From positions 124,001 to 188,000 of the forward strand of contig JAIXMG010000024.1 of the NCBI GenBank assembly GCA_025201345.1: a stretch of DNA of 64,000 bases. The letters run 5' to 3'. The notes beneath the pieces are model-generated. The model was given only the letters and a program-made list of their open reading frames with translations, was not told the DNA's origin and did not search any database. This stretch comes from Thamnidium elegans. Taxonomy: Eukaryota > Mucoromycota > Mucoromycetes > Mucorales > Mucoraceae. Of the stretch, positions 1 through 10,905 are shown piece after piece (position 1 is the first letter of the stretch; each line of letters starts with the position of its first letter). Both the position numbers and the translations under genes were made by a program.

Positions 1-1501
1 TATTCTAATTTTAGCTCGCGATAGTTTTTTTTTTTTACCAATGGTTGTCAAAATCTAGTAACATCAAGTATTTTTTTTTTTTTATCACACGGTACAACTA
101 AGCCTCTTTAAATAACGGGAATTAAGTTAGTTTTGGTATATGGGTGTTTTTATTCGATTTAGAGCGATGGTTTATTCTTAAAAGCAAAATATAACCTTTG
201 GTAGTAAGCTGGGATAAATACTTTAACAGTTTTGCATGTGATATATGTTCTCTGAGCCGCATTTTTACTTTTCTATACATGTAATAAATTCTTCGCTTTT
301 TGTGCCTTTCTAAGCCGTGCCACGTACTTGGCCAATAATACTTTTTTTTATGAATACAAAATAAATATTTAAACAATTCAAATGGTACCTTGGGAAATTA
401 TCAAATACTAAGTTGTCATTTTAATTTATAAAGGATCAGAAACCTTGTGAACTCGCTGCCGATAAATATGAGAAGAAATGTATCTCAGTTTCAAAAAAAA
501 AAAAAAAAGTAACGGTTTGAAGGTATAATATGTATTACCTCGTGTATTCTCAAAGAATATAAAATGCTCAATTGAACGGTTAAGAGAAGAAAAAAAAAAC
601 TGTCGTTCAGATCACTATTTAGATGATATTTGTTTACTATATAAAAATGGATACGGTAATAACTTGGGTTAGGATTTATCGCTGTAAACCATTACATACC
701 ACGGCTATCAAATTAGCACACATATAACACCTAAAACATATTCGGGTAACGCCGCAGAAGATTTATATCAGCATATATTATTTGTTTATATATTTGACAA
801 AGTAGTTTATTTTGGTGCGTCTAAAATCCCTGTAATTAAAAATAAAAACAATATTATATAATACAGATCTTTTAAATACAAGCTGTTAATCTGTAGCTTG
901 TCGTTTATGGTTACACCTATGCCCTCTTTTTACGATTATTCATCGCTGACGGAAAAGATATTGGGCATATTTTAGGAAGCTTATATACTTAGATATCATT
1001 ACCCGGTTTCACCTCAAGTTGTATTTTTTTTTTTTTTTTTTTTTGGTTTGTGATTAAAATATATCTTATATATGTTCGCATCCGTTCGATTTGTTTATTA
1101 TTGTTTTGCGAAGAGTGCCGCAGGGATATAATTGTTTATTCAAAAAGGCTGAATAAGACGTATTCATACAGGATACCGACTTGTTTAAGAATGAGAACAG
1201 CATTTACCATATTAGGTTTACACTCTTTGTTTACTTGAGGATTTTATCCCTCAAATTAAATTATTAAGGAAATTTCCTTATACATTTCATAGAACGCATT
1301 GCACTAAACCGTATTTTACTTTGACGGCTTTAAATTTTAAATGCGACGACACACTCACAAATATATACTTTGAATTGTTCTACAAAGCATGAAGTTGTAG
1401 AAAAAAAGGTATATAAAAAAAAAACTAGTCACTACGAGTTTCGGTAGCCATGGAAAAAAAAAAATATTCTTTTTTACTTTTTTATTTTTTTTTAAAGAAA
1501 A
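1..1501. other. Gene-free AT-rich stretch
   Basis: No reading frame here has protein-like composition or a splice pattern I can support. The stretch holds many A and T runs, including about 22 T at 1024-1043. The few ORFs of 60-85 codons are low-complexity and contain no motif. Confidence 0.6.
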
Positions 1502-2368
1502 ATGGTTCAAAGTTTAAACGTTTCGGGCGTAGTCAACGCCTTTCGTGTAATATGGAATCCTAGTTTAGCAATGCCTCACATCATAGTTAATGGTATTTTT
1601 TTTGTAAAAAAAAAGTAGAAGAGAATGAAGAGATTACTGTTGACGCCTTTTTTTTAAAAAATAAATAAATAAATAAATAGATATTCGTTGTATAAATTAT
1701 TCCAACTTGAAACAAGTTGGTAATATTAAAGCAATCGGATTTGATAAAGATAATTGTCTTACTGCACCTTACGTTTCAACTATATATTCTCCTTTCAAGG
1801 TAAAAAAAAAAACCAGCAACGAGGTAAAAAGACGGTGTATTTTTAACTTTTTATCTTATTTTTTTTTTTAAAAAAAAAAGGAAGCATGGAACGATTGCAA
1901 GGCAACGTTTTTTAAAGAAAATGTTGTTATTGTATCAAACTCAGCGGGTACAGAAGACGATGTAGGGTACAAAGAAGCTCAGAAATTAGAAGAATCATTG
2001 GGTGTAACTGTATTAAGACACAAGGAAAAAAAGCCAGCAGGCGGCCATTTTTTAGAATCAGTTCCAGCAAAAGAAACGGCCTTTGTCGGTGACCGTATCT
2101 TTACGGATGTCATGTTTGGTAACCGTAATGGAAATTTAACAATTTGGACAAGTAAAGTTGTTACTGAAAAAGGAGACAATAAAGTGGCATTAGTGGTAAT
2201 ATGAGCAATTATTTTATTTCGATATGTATTGAATGTTAATGTATAATTTAGTTGAGACGCATGGAATATCATTTGATCAGATTTTTACAAAAGATGAATG
2301 TACAGCCTCCTCCACATCCATCGATATCAAGAGATGGTTCTGATATATTTATTCATAAAAGACAATAG
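1502..2368 (+). CDS. GEP4: GEP4-like mitochondrial phosphatidylglycerophosphate phosphatase
   Basis: The gene has four exons: 1502-1592, 1681-1799, 1881-2195 and 2252-2368. Together they make 642 nt, a 213-aa protein. The HAD-type motif I FDKDNCLT is read from exon 2, and exon 3 carries a GDRIFTDV motif (motif IV of the phosphatase). The N-terminus, with an NVSGVVNAFR stretch followed by NPSL, matches the GEP4 family pattern. In yeast this enzyme removes phosphate from phosphatidylglycerophosphate on the matrix side of the inner mitochondrial membrane, giving phosphatidylglycerol for cardiolipin synthesis. Length is slightly above the yeast protein. All introns are GT-AG. The gene converges with the next one, with 35 bp between the two stop codons. 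Confidence 0.93.
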
Positions 2369-2403
2369 TAATAGTAATAATATTAATAAAAAAAGGAAAG
2401 CAA

Positions 2404-3995
2404 CTAGTAGGAATCATCGGTATCTGGTAAATTTATAGTTCTTGATATTAAGTCCAGTTTGCGCATTTCAGAGCGAGCAATTTTTGCAGTAATAATATTG
2501 TAGTGTTCTTTCAGCTGAATAATCAATATTTTTACAGTAACATATCGTAGTAAATCAACAGATGGTTTATCAGCATAGAATACTTCGGTATCAACGAAAG
2601 GTTTCATAATCCAATGTCCCCAGATTTTTTTTAATATGGTATCAGTCATCTAAGAAGAAAATAAAAAGTTAAGTGAATTACACAAAAAAAAAAATAACGT
2701 TAGTTTTTTTTTTTTTACCTTTTCAGTAATATCACAAATTACTTTTGAATCGTCTGTATTCAATAAATAATCTTTTGACACATTGAATGGTTTTGAATGA
2801 GCATCTATAACTCTTCTTAATTTTGTACGGAAGTTAGCAATATTTCCTTGAAATGAAGTGATCATTCTGTTAGAAGGACCAATAGAAAGATTACTATAGA
2901 CAGTTTTAGCAACGGATACACCTTCTTCATTTGTAACGAATCTACTATGAATAAATACGCGGCGTTGTCGTCTCCAATATTCTCTTTCTTTATCTTTTGA
3001 GTCCATTTTAATATAGACAGGTAATTTTTTACTAAGTGGTAAAGGTATTGTTGGTTTATCTTCAATAGGTTGTTCTTTAAGAGCTTGCTTTGGTAATGAT
3101 TTTTTTCCAGCTGGCTTTGATTTAGTTTTAGGTGGTGTTTTTGCTTCAGCAGCAGCGGCAAGCTTTAATTGAGTTGGTGTAAGTTTAGTAGTAGTAGTAG
3201 TAATAGTAGTAGTAGTAGGTTGGGGTATGCTTTGATTAGATTTTTTATCTCTACCCTTCATAGAGGCTATTCTTTTTTTAGCGTTCGACGGAGCTCTCTT
3301 TGTTGGAGTAGGTGTTGGAGTTGAATTTAATGAAGAGATAGAAGGAGAAGGGGAAGGGGGGATTGAGTATCGAGTAAGGGTAGGTGATGGAGTTTGCGTA
3401 TCACTCAAATAAGTTTTAGAAGGTAATTTGTTTGCAGGTGATTTCACTTGAATTTTTAAATGGCGAGTTCGCTTAGAAGGTACTGGTGGTGATATTTTAG
3501 CGCTGTAAAAGTTGGACATTGTTAACGTTGACTTGTAGTCATTACCAAACGATTGGCTCATGCGGTTTTCTTCGCTTTTCACGAATTGATTCCTTTCTTC
3601 TGAGGTACCTCGAACAAATGATAAAGGGGATTGCAATTCATCCATGTAAATATCTGTATCTGTTCTCGGTAAAAACATAATATCATCTTGATTTAATTGA
3701 TCTAATTTTTTATTATTATTAGTATACTAGTATTAATCCATATTTTATTTTATTTATGTATATATGTATATACTATATAAAAAAAGATGAAACTTACTGT
3801 TTGATACTACGGCCTGCTTTTTTGGTTTCTCTATATATATATATATATGATTAAAAAAAAATAAGTTTGAGAAAGTCTAGTTTTAAAACCATCTATACTA
3901 TTACCTTTATGCTCTAATTTAACTGGTCGTAATTCCGTTTCATTTTTAACTCTACTTCTTAACCTTGTAGAAATAGGTGCTCTGACTTTGGGCAT
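2404..3995 (-). CDS. Unrecognised basic low-complexity protein with a conserved-looking C-terminal domain
   Basis: Four exons, 3905-3995, 3798-3830, 2719-3701 and 2404-2649, join in frame to 1353 nt (450 aa). The start MPKVRAP is the first ATG of the upstream exon. Roughly residues 100-270 are rich in Ser, Thr, Pro and Lys, with TPTPTP and a run of Thr, and look disordered. The last 170 residues are different: they have YWRRQRR, then a mixed helical region with IWGHWIMKPF and a long helix ending near the C-terminus. The basic N-terminus suggests a nuclear protein, which is inference. I do not recognise the family. A profile search of the C-terminal 170 residues would be the test. Confidence 0.7.
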
Positions 3996-4221
3996 TTTTA
4001 TTTGTGATTTAAATTTCTGTATGGTTAGAAGAAAAAGAAAGAAAAGGAGAAAAGGCCAAAAAATTAAAAATTAATATACTGCCCGTGAGCAATTATTATT
4101 TTCCAAGTCACGGATTTTCCAAAAAGCGATGAATTTTTTTTTCCAAGTGCAGCCCTGCTAAAAAAAAAAAGCTACAGTTAATTTTTTCGAAAAAGCATTT
4201 TTTTCTCTCTCTCTCTCTCTA
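3996..4221. other. 5' flank of the 450-aa gene
   Basis: A short intergenic stretch with two TTCCAAGT copies about 40 bp apart (near 4110 and 4150) and a CT dinucleotide run at 4206-4220. No gene is seen. It probably contains the promoter of the minus-strand gene. Confidence 0.4.
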
Positions 4222-5010
4222 TTTAATTACCATGGATACTATTATGAACAATATTTGAAGAGGATACTGACGAAACTTATATTAATATTTACCAACTGAA
4301 TCGAGTGATTGAGGGAGATGAATTGGTCATGGGCTTGGAATTAGGTCTGGTCCTCAGTAAAGATGAAGACGAAACTGAGGAAAATAAAGCAGAGTCTTCA
4401 AATAAGACCGCAAAAGAGACTCGTATTATGTTGAAATTTTTATTAGCACTCACCCTATCCAACTGCAAGAACTAGTGTAAAGTAATCCTGTGAAATTACA
4501 GATATAGCTTTATTGTCTGGCTACGAATATAAGAAAGCATATCATAATGATGAGAGAGGCGCAAAAGGATCATTATTCAAATTGAAACAACATAATGCTG
4601 AATGGACTATCAACTATAGATGACGAACCAACTGCTGTTTTGGATCAAATTGACAAAGTATTATGCAAAACATTTGAAAATAAAATCTGTCAGTTAGTCG
4701 ATCTGCTCTCCACAGATTTATGCGCGCTACTTGTGCCTTATCAATGAAGAAGTTGTGATCAATGATTGCGTAGGAACAAGATTTGAACGCTTCTTGACAT
4801 ACCAGAGTAGTGCAATGGATTGTTTGGATAGAAATTATTTCCATGGTTATTATGTTGTAATAGATATAATAAACCGTTTACTATTAGAGACCTTATCGGA
4901 CGCAAACGATACGCATGTGTTTATTTATCTCCCTACTCACCATTTTTAAACCCTATTGAAGAGTTTTGGTAAAAATTGAAAGAGAAATATTTTGGATTCT
5001 AGTAGTCTTT
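4222..5010 (+). mobile_element. Degenerate Tc1/mariner-type DDE transposase remnant
   Basis: Translation around 4895-4990 gives RYACVYLSPYSPFLNPIEEFW, broken into a stop right after the Trp. This is the catalytic C-terminal block (Y-x-PYSPxLNPIExFW) of Tc1/IS630-type DDE transposases, with the catalytic Glu in NPIEEFW. About 60 bases upstream, in another frame, GYYVVIDI matches the second catalytic Asp block. Further upstream, 4700-4800 gives LHRFMRATCALS, a helix-turn-helix-like segment. Frames change repeatedly and stops are frequent, so the copy is dead. No intact terminal inverted repeats are visible. Confidence 0.8.
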
Positions 5011-5184
5011 TGACTTGTAGAATCATGGGCTCGGTAACCAAGGTTACATTAAATGGGTTGCTATGGATATACGGTTTATTATTACTGTTACTCGGTAATC
5101 ACCAAATAGAATCTTTGGTGTTGCTTTTTATAAAAAGTAAATTACCTTAATTTCTTTCAGATTTATTTTATGTACGGTAATTCA

Positions 5185-5271
5185 AGATGAATAACGGAGT
5201 TCCTGAAATAGTTACAGCTCCTACGACTAAGGCAAATGCAACATCCATTCTTGGTGGTCTATATGTATATT
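5185..5271 (+). mobile_element. Second small DDE transposase fragment
   Basis: A 28-codon frame reads GVPEIVTAPTTKANATSILGG. This resembles the segment before the middle catalytic residue of mucoralean Tc1-like transposases (pattern G-x-PA-V-x-PTTKA-x-TTILGA). It lies downstream of the C-terminal block of the previous fragment, so the two pieces are out of order and come from two copies or a rearranged one. Confidence 0.5.
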
Positions 5272-5519
5272 AGTTATTGGCTTAACTAATGTTTGTTTCC
5301 TTATCGTTACTCTTAATATGTTGCAATTCCGCGCATTTTTTATAAACAAATTTTTTCATGCATAAGTATTATTATTTTTTTATGTTAACGCACATTTTTC
5401 AATTCCCTTTTCTTTTCTCTTTGTATCACATACATTTTTTTTTTTTTTTTATGATATATTTTTTTTTTCTTTTCTTTCAAAATTAAAGTTGCGTAATAAT
5501 TATTGCCAATTATTCTTTT

Positions 5520-7487
5520 TTATTTTAAATGGTTTGGAGCATTATGAAATAAGGTTTTCCACATGTAAGCTTCAGATAATAATAATTCTACATCTTTTTC
5601 TTGCCAGCCTTGAGTCGGTAACTGTTGTAAGAACATCATAATGCCTTGGAAATCCAACTTTTGTAATTGATGAGACCATTTTACTAAGAATGCTGCACAT
5701 ACATAAACATGAAATTCTGAAAATCCCTCACTCGATCCTTCTGCTAAATAAGTATCCCACATTCGAATTGTACTACGTAAAGGTAATTCTCGCATTAATA
5801 AACAATTCATCCATCGAAATGCAAATTGAATAAATTCTATTCCTTCATTTTGTAAGTGTACAGCTAATCGAGCTACATATAAACAAAACAAAACAAAAAA
5901 TTAGTTAAAAAAACCATGTATTTTGAGTGCATTGTATGTATATTTTACCGTCAATACGTGTCACTAATTCTTTTAATGTCAATATTTGTCTTTGAATACC
6001 AGGTTGTGCAAATGTATAATTATCTTGAATACCATCTAATAATTTACTAAGGCACCAAAAACTATCTGCTTCAATTACAGATAATACATGTTCATCCAAT
6101 TGGCTCACATCATAAGTTTCGGGATCTTCATCAATATAGGATGAAAGAAATACTTCAAATATAGGTGTCACTAAATCATTAATACCTTGTACGTAACCAC
6201 TAGCTGGGTGTCGTATCGCCCACTGATATAATATCCTTTCCAAGCACTACAAAAAACAATTAATATATAAATATAAACATACATAATTAATTCACTTACA
6301 AGTTGTGTTGCCTCGTATTGATAAAGTGGTATACCGGGATTAGTTCTAGGTATATCAATATGAATCTGATGCCATAAAGCTTGATCTAATCCAGCAGTTC
6401 CTCTAGCATAAGTAACTGTAACACTATCGGAATATTCTTTTCTCTTTCTAGCCAACGTAATCTCTCTGCGAGCAGAATTACATGGTAAGTAACCTAATAA
6501 AAGTTGCCAGGCCATCATTCTTAATTCTTCTGGTATACCGCTCCAACTTAAAGATCTTAATGCTACCAAATCCACATTTGAAACTCCAAGTACTTCTTTA
6601 AACTTTTTAGTTCGAGATGGGTCTCTGGTATCTTGTACATCTAACCACTTTAATAAAAACGTAGGGTCTATTATAACGGTTAATTTTATATAATAATCAT
6701 GCATATATATATATACCTAACAAAATATCTTGTACATGATCTTTAATACCATTAGCATTGGTTGTCTTTTTCTTCTTTTTTAGTACAGGTACATTAGGTG
6801 GTATAGGAATAGGTGTCGCAGCAGCCAAGACAGCTTCAGCCACTTTAGAGGCTTCATGATCGATAGTGACGTCTAGTTTCTGTGGCGAAAGTTTGTTTTT
6901 AAGGTTAGGATCATGAATATCATCGGACCATTCATCATTGGTATCTTTTAAAAACGCGTTGAAAGATTTTGGGTGTGAGGCACTTCGGATATGATTTTTT
7001 TGTTTTTGAGGTGGATTAGGTTGTTTATGTTGAACTTGATGAGTTGCCAAATGAGATGGCAACGTAAAAGGTGTTTTAGAAGCATCATGACTTGTCACTA
7101 AGCTATTATATGTGTACCTGGCTCCGATAACAATTGGTTCAGTCGTTTGCAAGTCTTTTGTTGAATTAGACCAACTAGGAACGATACTAATACTGAGTTT
7201 TTCCTTTTAAGTTTTCTATTTGTTTTTTTAAATAAAAAAAAAAACTTGAATTAGGTTTTACCTTCCTGGTAGTTTAAGTCCTCTACGTTTCCAAAAAGAC
7301 CTTTAAAAAAGAAAGAAAAAATCAATATATATCGTATGATAAAAAAAAAAAAGAAACCGCTTTTACTTTTGTGTTTCTATAGTAAAATAAAATTGTCTTT
7401 TTTTAATAAAGAGATGAGATTTACTTTTTTTTTTAAAAAAAAAAAACGGAATAAAACAGAAATAAACATGAACTTACTTTGCTCCAT
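5520..7487 (-). CDS. GYP1: Rab GTPase-activating protein, TBC domain (Gyp1/TBC1D22 type)
   Basis: I model seven exons: 7478-7487, 7367-7376, 7262-7300, 6717-7192, 6300-6667, 5949-6246 and 5520-5872. They total 1554 nt (517 aa). The first two exons are only 10 nt each; without the second, the frame into SFWKRRGLKLPGS is lost. Residues about 60-165 are disordered, followed by the TBC domain. The arginine finger is in HIDIPR (near residue 285) and the glutamine finger in YVQGIND (near 320), so it should be catalytically active. LSWSGIPEELR opens the domain. Gyp1-type proteins stimulate GTP hydrolysis by Ypt1/Rab1-class GTPases at the Golgi. The last exon, with the RMWDTYLAE block, completes the domain. 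Confidence 0.93.
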
Positions 7488-8485
7488 TTATTCAACTGTA
7501 TGTAATAAATAAATTAAAAAAGGTTTATTTGCAAAAGAAAGAAAGAAAAAGTGAAAACTTGGCGCACGACAATCCGCACTTCGTGACGTGGACTTTTGCG
7601 GTAAACCTCCTGCTATAGAATAAGAAAATGTCAGCATAAGAAATCTTTGTCCCACAAAACTGGTCTTATCTAAAGGAGTTCGAGGGCGGAACTGAGCAAC
7701 TATTGAAACTGAGAACAGCTTCAAGTATTTTCTACATCTTCTTAATAGTTGCTTAAGCCTACTAGCAGTAGCATTAAAGACCATAAAACAAAACTAACAC
7801 CTCCCCCCCTCTTGATTATCAGAACAGTGTCTTTCTATAAAATTAATAAATTAAATTGAGCATCGCATATAAAAGTTATCCTTTTTACGTATGAAACTGA
7901 TACTTCCTTCTTCTTTTTTTCTTGCTTAATTCAGCAGCTGTACGGTGTTGTCGTCCTTTTCATCATATATACTAGCTGCTTTTGTTGCATAAAAAATGCC
8001 CAAGGGCAGTCAAAGGATTGAGAACATCTTCGTTCATGAAGCTGCTGATATAGTCATATGTTCTGATATATAACTTGTTCTTAGCAGAAAATTGTTATTT
8101 ATTTTTGTCTTCATAGATTCGCAAATTTTCACGAGCTTATAATAAGCGAATAAATGATTTTCTGTATTTACTTTGATATCATAATAAATTGAACCTGTAC
8201 GATTTTGGATACCCTGATAAGAAATCTTATTTGATCAGGTTTAAGAAAGCCTTCTGGGAATTTAATAATGTTTTTACTTAATACTGTATGTTTTACTTGA
8301 ATTAGAGTAGTTATACAGGAAGTCATTAAATATTCATTTTGTTGTCATACATTTTTTTTATTGAGCTGAATCAAAAACATGCCTTTAAGATTTAAAATAG
8401 ATGTGTATAATTATTTAGAAATACAATAACTCTTCTTTTATCCATAATATATAATAAGTAACAAATGTTATTTCAAAATTAGTTC
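7488..8485. other. 5' flank of the TBC gene, no further gene seen
   Basis: The minus strand has a 98-codon frame at 7488-7784, but it has no recognisable motif and does not splice in frame to the TBC gene. The rest shows short open stretches only. The TBC promoter must lie in the first few hundred bases. Confidence 0.4.
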
Positions 8486-8889
8486 ATGTCTCAATTACTT
8501 TCTGAACTTAGTCTACAATTTTCATTAAAATTAGTAACTAAAGCCAATAATCCGTGTGTATAGTTTTTAGAATTAAGAAAAGGAGGATGGGATAACTATG
8601 TTTCTCTTTTGTTGAGGCGGAAGTACCGTAAGGAAGAACATATACGACCGAAAGTAAGTTATATATTAAACTTGTGTAAAAGTAAAAGAATTAAACCTAT
8701 TTTTTTTTTTTTTTTTTTTTTTTTTTACAGACAGACCTGCACTGGCTTTTTAAGAACATTGCTTCGGAAAAAGCCATGTTGGTAGTTTCTTTGGCTTCTC
8801 TCGAGAAAGATAATAAGGGTAAGGATAGTAGTAATACTATTTCGTTGGGATGGATGGTGTTGGTCCAGGAGAAACCCGTTGTGGAATGA
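8486..8889 (+). pseudogene. Small two-exon orphan gene with one in-frame stop
   Basis: Starting at the ATG at 8486, the frame runs to a single TAG at 8561-8563, then stays open in the same frame to 8653. There AAA is followed by GTAAGT. A 77-nt intron ends in a long T run plus ACAG at 8730, and the second exon 8731-8889 continues in the same phase to a TGA. The product would be about 108 residues, with GGWDNYVSLLLRRKYR in exon 1 and TDLHWLFKNIASEKAM in exon 2. The good splice sites and kept phase argue for a real gene. The single internal stop argues for a recent knock-out, a sequencing error, or a start downstream. The family is unknown. Confidence 0.4.
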
Positions 8890-10092
8890 AGTGAAACATC
8901 ATCATCTGACCCCTTAGAATAAATACGTAGCAAGAAGGTCATTAATTTTTTTCTTCCTTTTGCCTTTTGATTTAAATAAACAAAATGTTTTTCGTTCATT
9001 ATATTTGACACCGAAAAAAAAAACAAGTAGATTAAGACTACAGGTGTGGTAATGTATATTCTTATATATATATATATATCATTTTAGATCTTTAATTGGC
9101 TTTTCAGTATATATGTCTATAACCTCTCTTTTTTTAATAGATTTATATCTTTTATATGTTTTGTCTTTGAGCACATTAGTTTTATGTGTGCTTTCGGCTC
9201 CTACAGATGAAAAAGGTTTGGAATATTTAAATTTGCTCTCGGACAGTTAGTCCCCTGGTTTGTTTGTTTCCTGGATAAGGTGGGTTGGTTGTCAGTTAAT
9301 TATCTTTTAAAATACTACAATGTTACGACATATTATTTGATCTAACAGCATTGTTAATATTCGTTTCGTGATATTATAATCTAGCTCGCAGCAAAGGTCA
9401 TTCCTCTTTCCCGCACTCTAAAGCCGCAGCGTTTATCATTTCTAATATCTTTTTGGGAAGTTTGCGTTTAGGATCCATTTTAATGTGAAAAGATTGGAAG
9501 GAGAGAAAAATCACGAAGACCCCTTGATTCATATTTTTTTGTTGTTGTTGGGATGGATGAGGTGCGGTTAAGAATCACAAGCAGAATTCAAGTCGGTTTT
9601 TTCAAAAGCCGATATTTTTGCTTTTTTTTTTTTATTTATCTGCATATATTTTTTTAGGAGCAGTAAAACTGATATATTTAATTACGGCTCAGCCAAAAAA
9701 AAATTAGGGGTTATAAACAACTATTTTTGATGTAAGGATATAAATATATATATATAATTTATTTGTTTGTGATTCTAAAATTACTACTGATACTACTACT
9801 ACTAATATAAACATATGTTGCTAAAGAAGACGAAAAAAAAGGGTCGTATATAATGAAACGAAAGAAAGAAAGAAAAAAGATTCATGAGAAGAAAAAAAAA
9901 GAGCATATTAAAATAGAAAAGAAAAAAGGGGGTTATACAAAATGGATATAATTACAAGTTTGTTGTTTGTTTGTTGTATGGTTACAAAAATATATAAAAA
10001 ATACAAGATGATGCTACTAAATAGGCATAATATAAACGATTGTAATTGCTGCATGAAAAAAAAAAGAGTGATTTTTTTAAGGTTGGAATAAT
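8890..10092. other. Intergenic region with two micro-ORFs
   Basis: No clear gene. Two short frames stand out from the AT-rich background. One is a 45-codon plus-strand frame at 9113-9250 with a hydrophobic N-terminus. The other is a 26-codon minus-strand frame at 9398-9478 that begins MDPKRKLPKK. Both are below the size at which chance can be excluded. The region downstream of about 9600 is probably the 3' UTR of the zinc-finger gene. Confidence 0.3.
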
Positions 10093-10836
10093 TTATCCAA
10101 AAGTACTAACAATACTAGCCAAATGATAAAGACTGGAAACAGGCTTTTGTTGTTGTTGTTGTTTATTTTGTTGTTGAGATTGTTGTTGAGGTTGAGATTG
10201 AATTTGTTGATGTTGAAAATGATAGTAAGGTTGAGAATGGTAACGATGGTGAGCGTTACTAGGGTAATGGTATGGATACTGTTGCATAGTAGTAGGTGGA
10301 GATGGAGAATCAGAAAAAGAAGAGGAATCAGAAGAACAAGTAGATGAAGTAGAATGAGCGCGCTTGGGACGATTGATAATAATATCGATAGGTGGGTAAG
10401 GTAAACTAGGCATAGTAGTACTTCTCCTTGGTCTAGTTACAAGAGGTTGAAATAAAATGTTATCCTCACGTCCATAAAAGGAATGGCAATAAAGTTGAGG
10501 CTCTTCTTTAATCTTTTGTTGTTGTTGTTGACGACGTAATTTTTGAGAGAGATGAGTACGATAATGTTGCATCATATTATCTTGACGTGAGAATCTACTA
10601 GGACATCCTGGATGAAGACAAAGAAAGTTTTTTTCACCAGTGTGAATACGATTATGTCTAGCAAGATGACCACTAGTAGTAAAGCTTTTATTACATCCTT
10701 GTTCAGAACAATGGTATTTTCTTCTGGGTGCAATAGGTACGTTCATAGAAGAGTTTAATGTTGTTAACTTAAATGTATCATTCAATAAACTAAAGGTTTT
10801 TCCTGAAGCGTTTTTAATTGATAATGTAGAATCCAT
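10093..10836 (-). CDS. C2H2 zinc-finger transcription factor of the NRG1/NRG2 repressor type
   Basis: A single exon encoding 247 aa. Two adjacent C2H2 fingers lie at about residues 43-96. The first is C-x4-C-x12-H-x3-H with FTTSGHLARHNRIHTGEK; the second has RFSRQDNMMQHYRTH. That pair is the signature of the yeast Nrg1/Nrg2 repressors, which act in carbon-source and filamentation control. After the fingers come a Gln-rich basic patch, a Ser-rich stretch and a His/Gln/Tyr-rich C-terminus with long Gln runs, typical of regulatory regions. The actual targets cannot be told from sequence. A TATATA stretch on the minus strand about 60 bp before the ATG could be the TATA box. Confidence 0.9.
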   Translation of the reverse strand: MDSTLSIKNASGKTFSLLNDTFKLTTLNSSMNVPIAPRRKYHCSEQGCNKSFTTSGHLARHNRIHTGEKNFLCLHPGCPSRFSRQDNMMQHYRTHLSQKLRRQQQQQKIKEEPQLYCHSFYGREDNILFQPLVTRPRRSTTMPSLPYPPIDIIINRPKRAHSTSSTCSSDSSSFSDSPSPPTTMQQYPYHYPSNAHHRYHSQPYYHFQHQQIQSQPQQQSQQQNKQQQQQKPVSSLYHLASIVSTFG

Positions 10837-10889
10837 ATTTTTATTGAGTGCGAATAAAAGAGAGTAATAAGTAAATAAAAATAAAAAGT

Positions 10890-10905
10890 TGTCTTATATA
10901 TACTT
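10890..10905 (-). promoter_or_regulatory. TATA-like element of the zinc-finger gene
   Basis: On the minus strand a TATATATAAG stretch sits about 60 bp before the start codon, next to a run of about 25 T on the plus strand. Position and sequence fit a core promoter. No transcription start is proven. Confidence 0.4.

Noticed and set aside
122..376. 84-codon minus-strand frame
   Set aside because: Low-complexity composition, no motif, and no supporting splice sites.
7488..7784. 98-codon minus-strand frame as first exon of the TBC gene
   Set aside because: It does not splice in phase to the next exon, whereas the two 10-nt exons do.
8697..9026. 109-codon minus-strand frame ending in a Lys run
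   Set aside because: It is the antisense of the orphan second exon and of its T-rich acceptor.
10123..10347. Plus-strand Leu/Arg-rich frame
   Set aside because: Antisense shadow of the Gln-rich tail of the zinc-finger gene.
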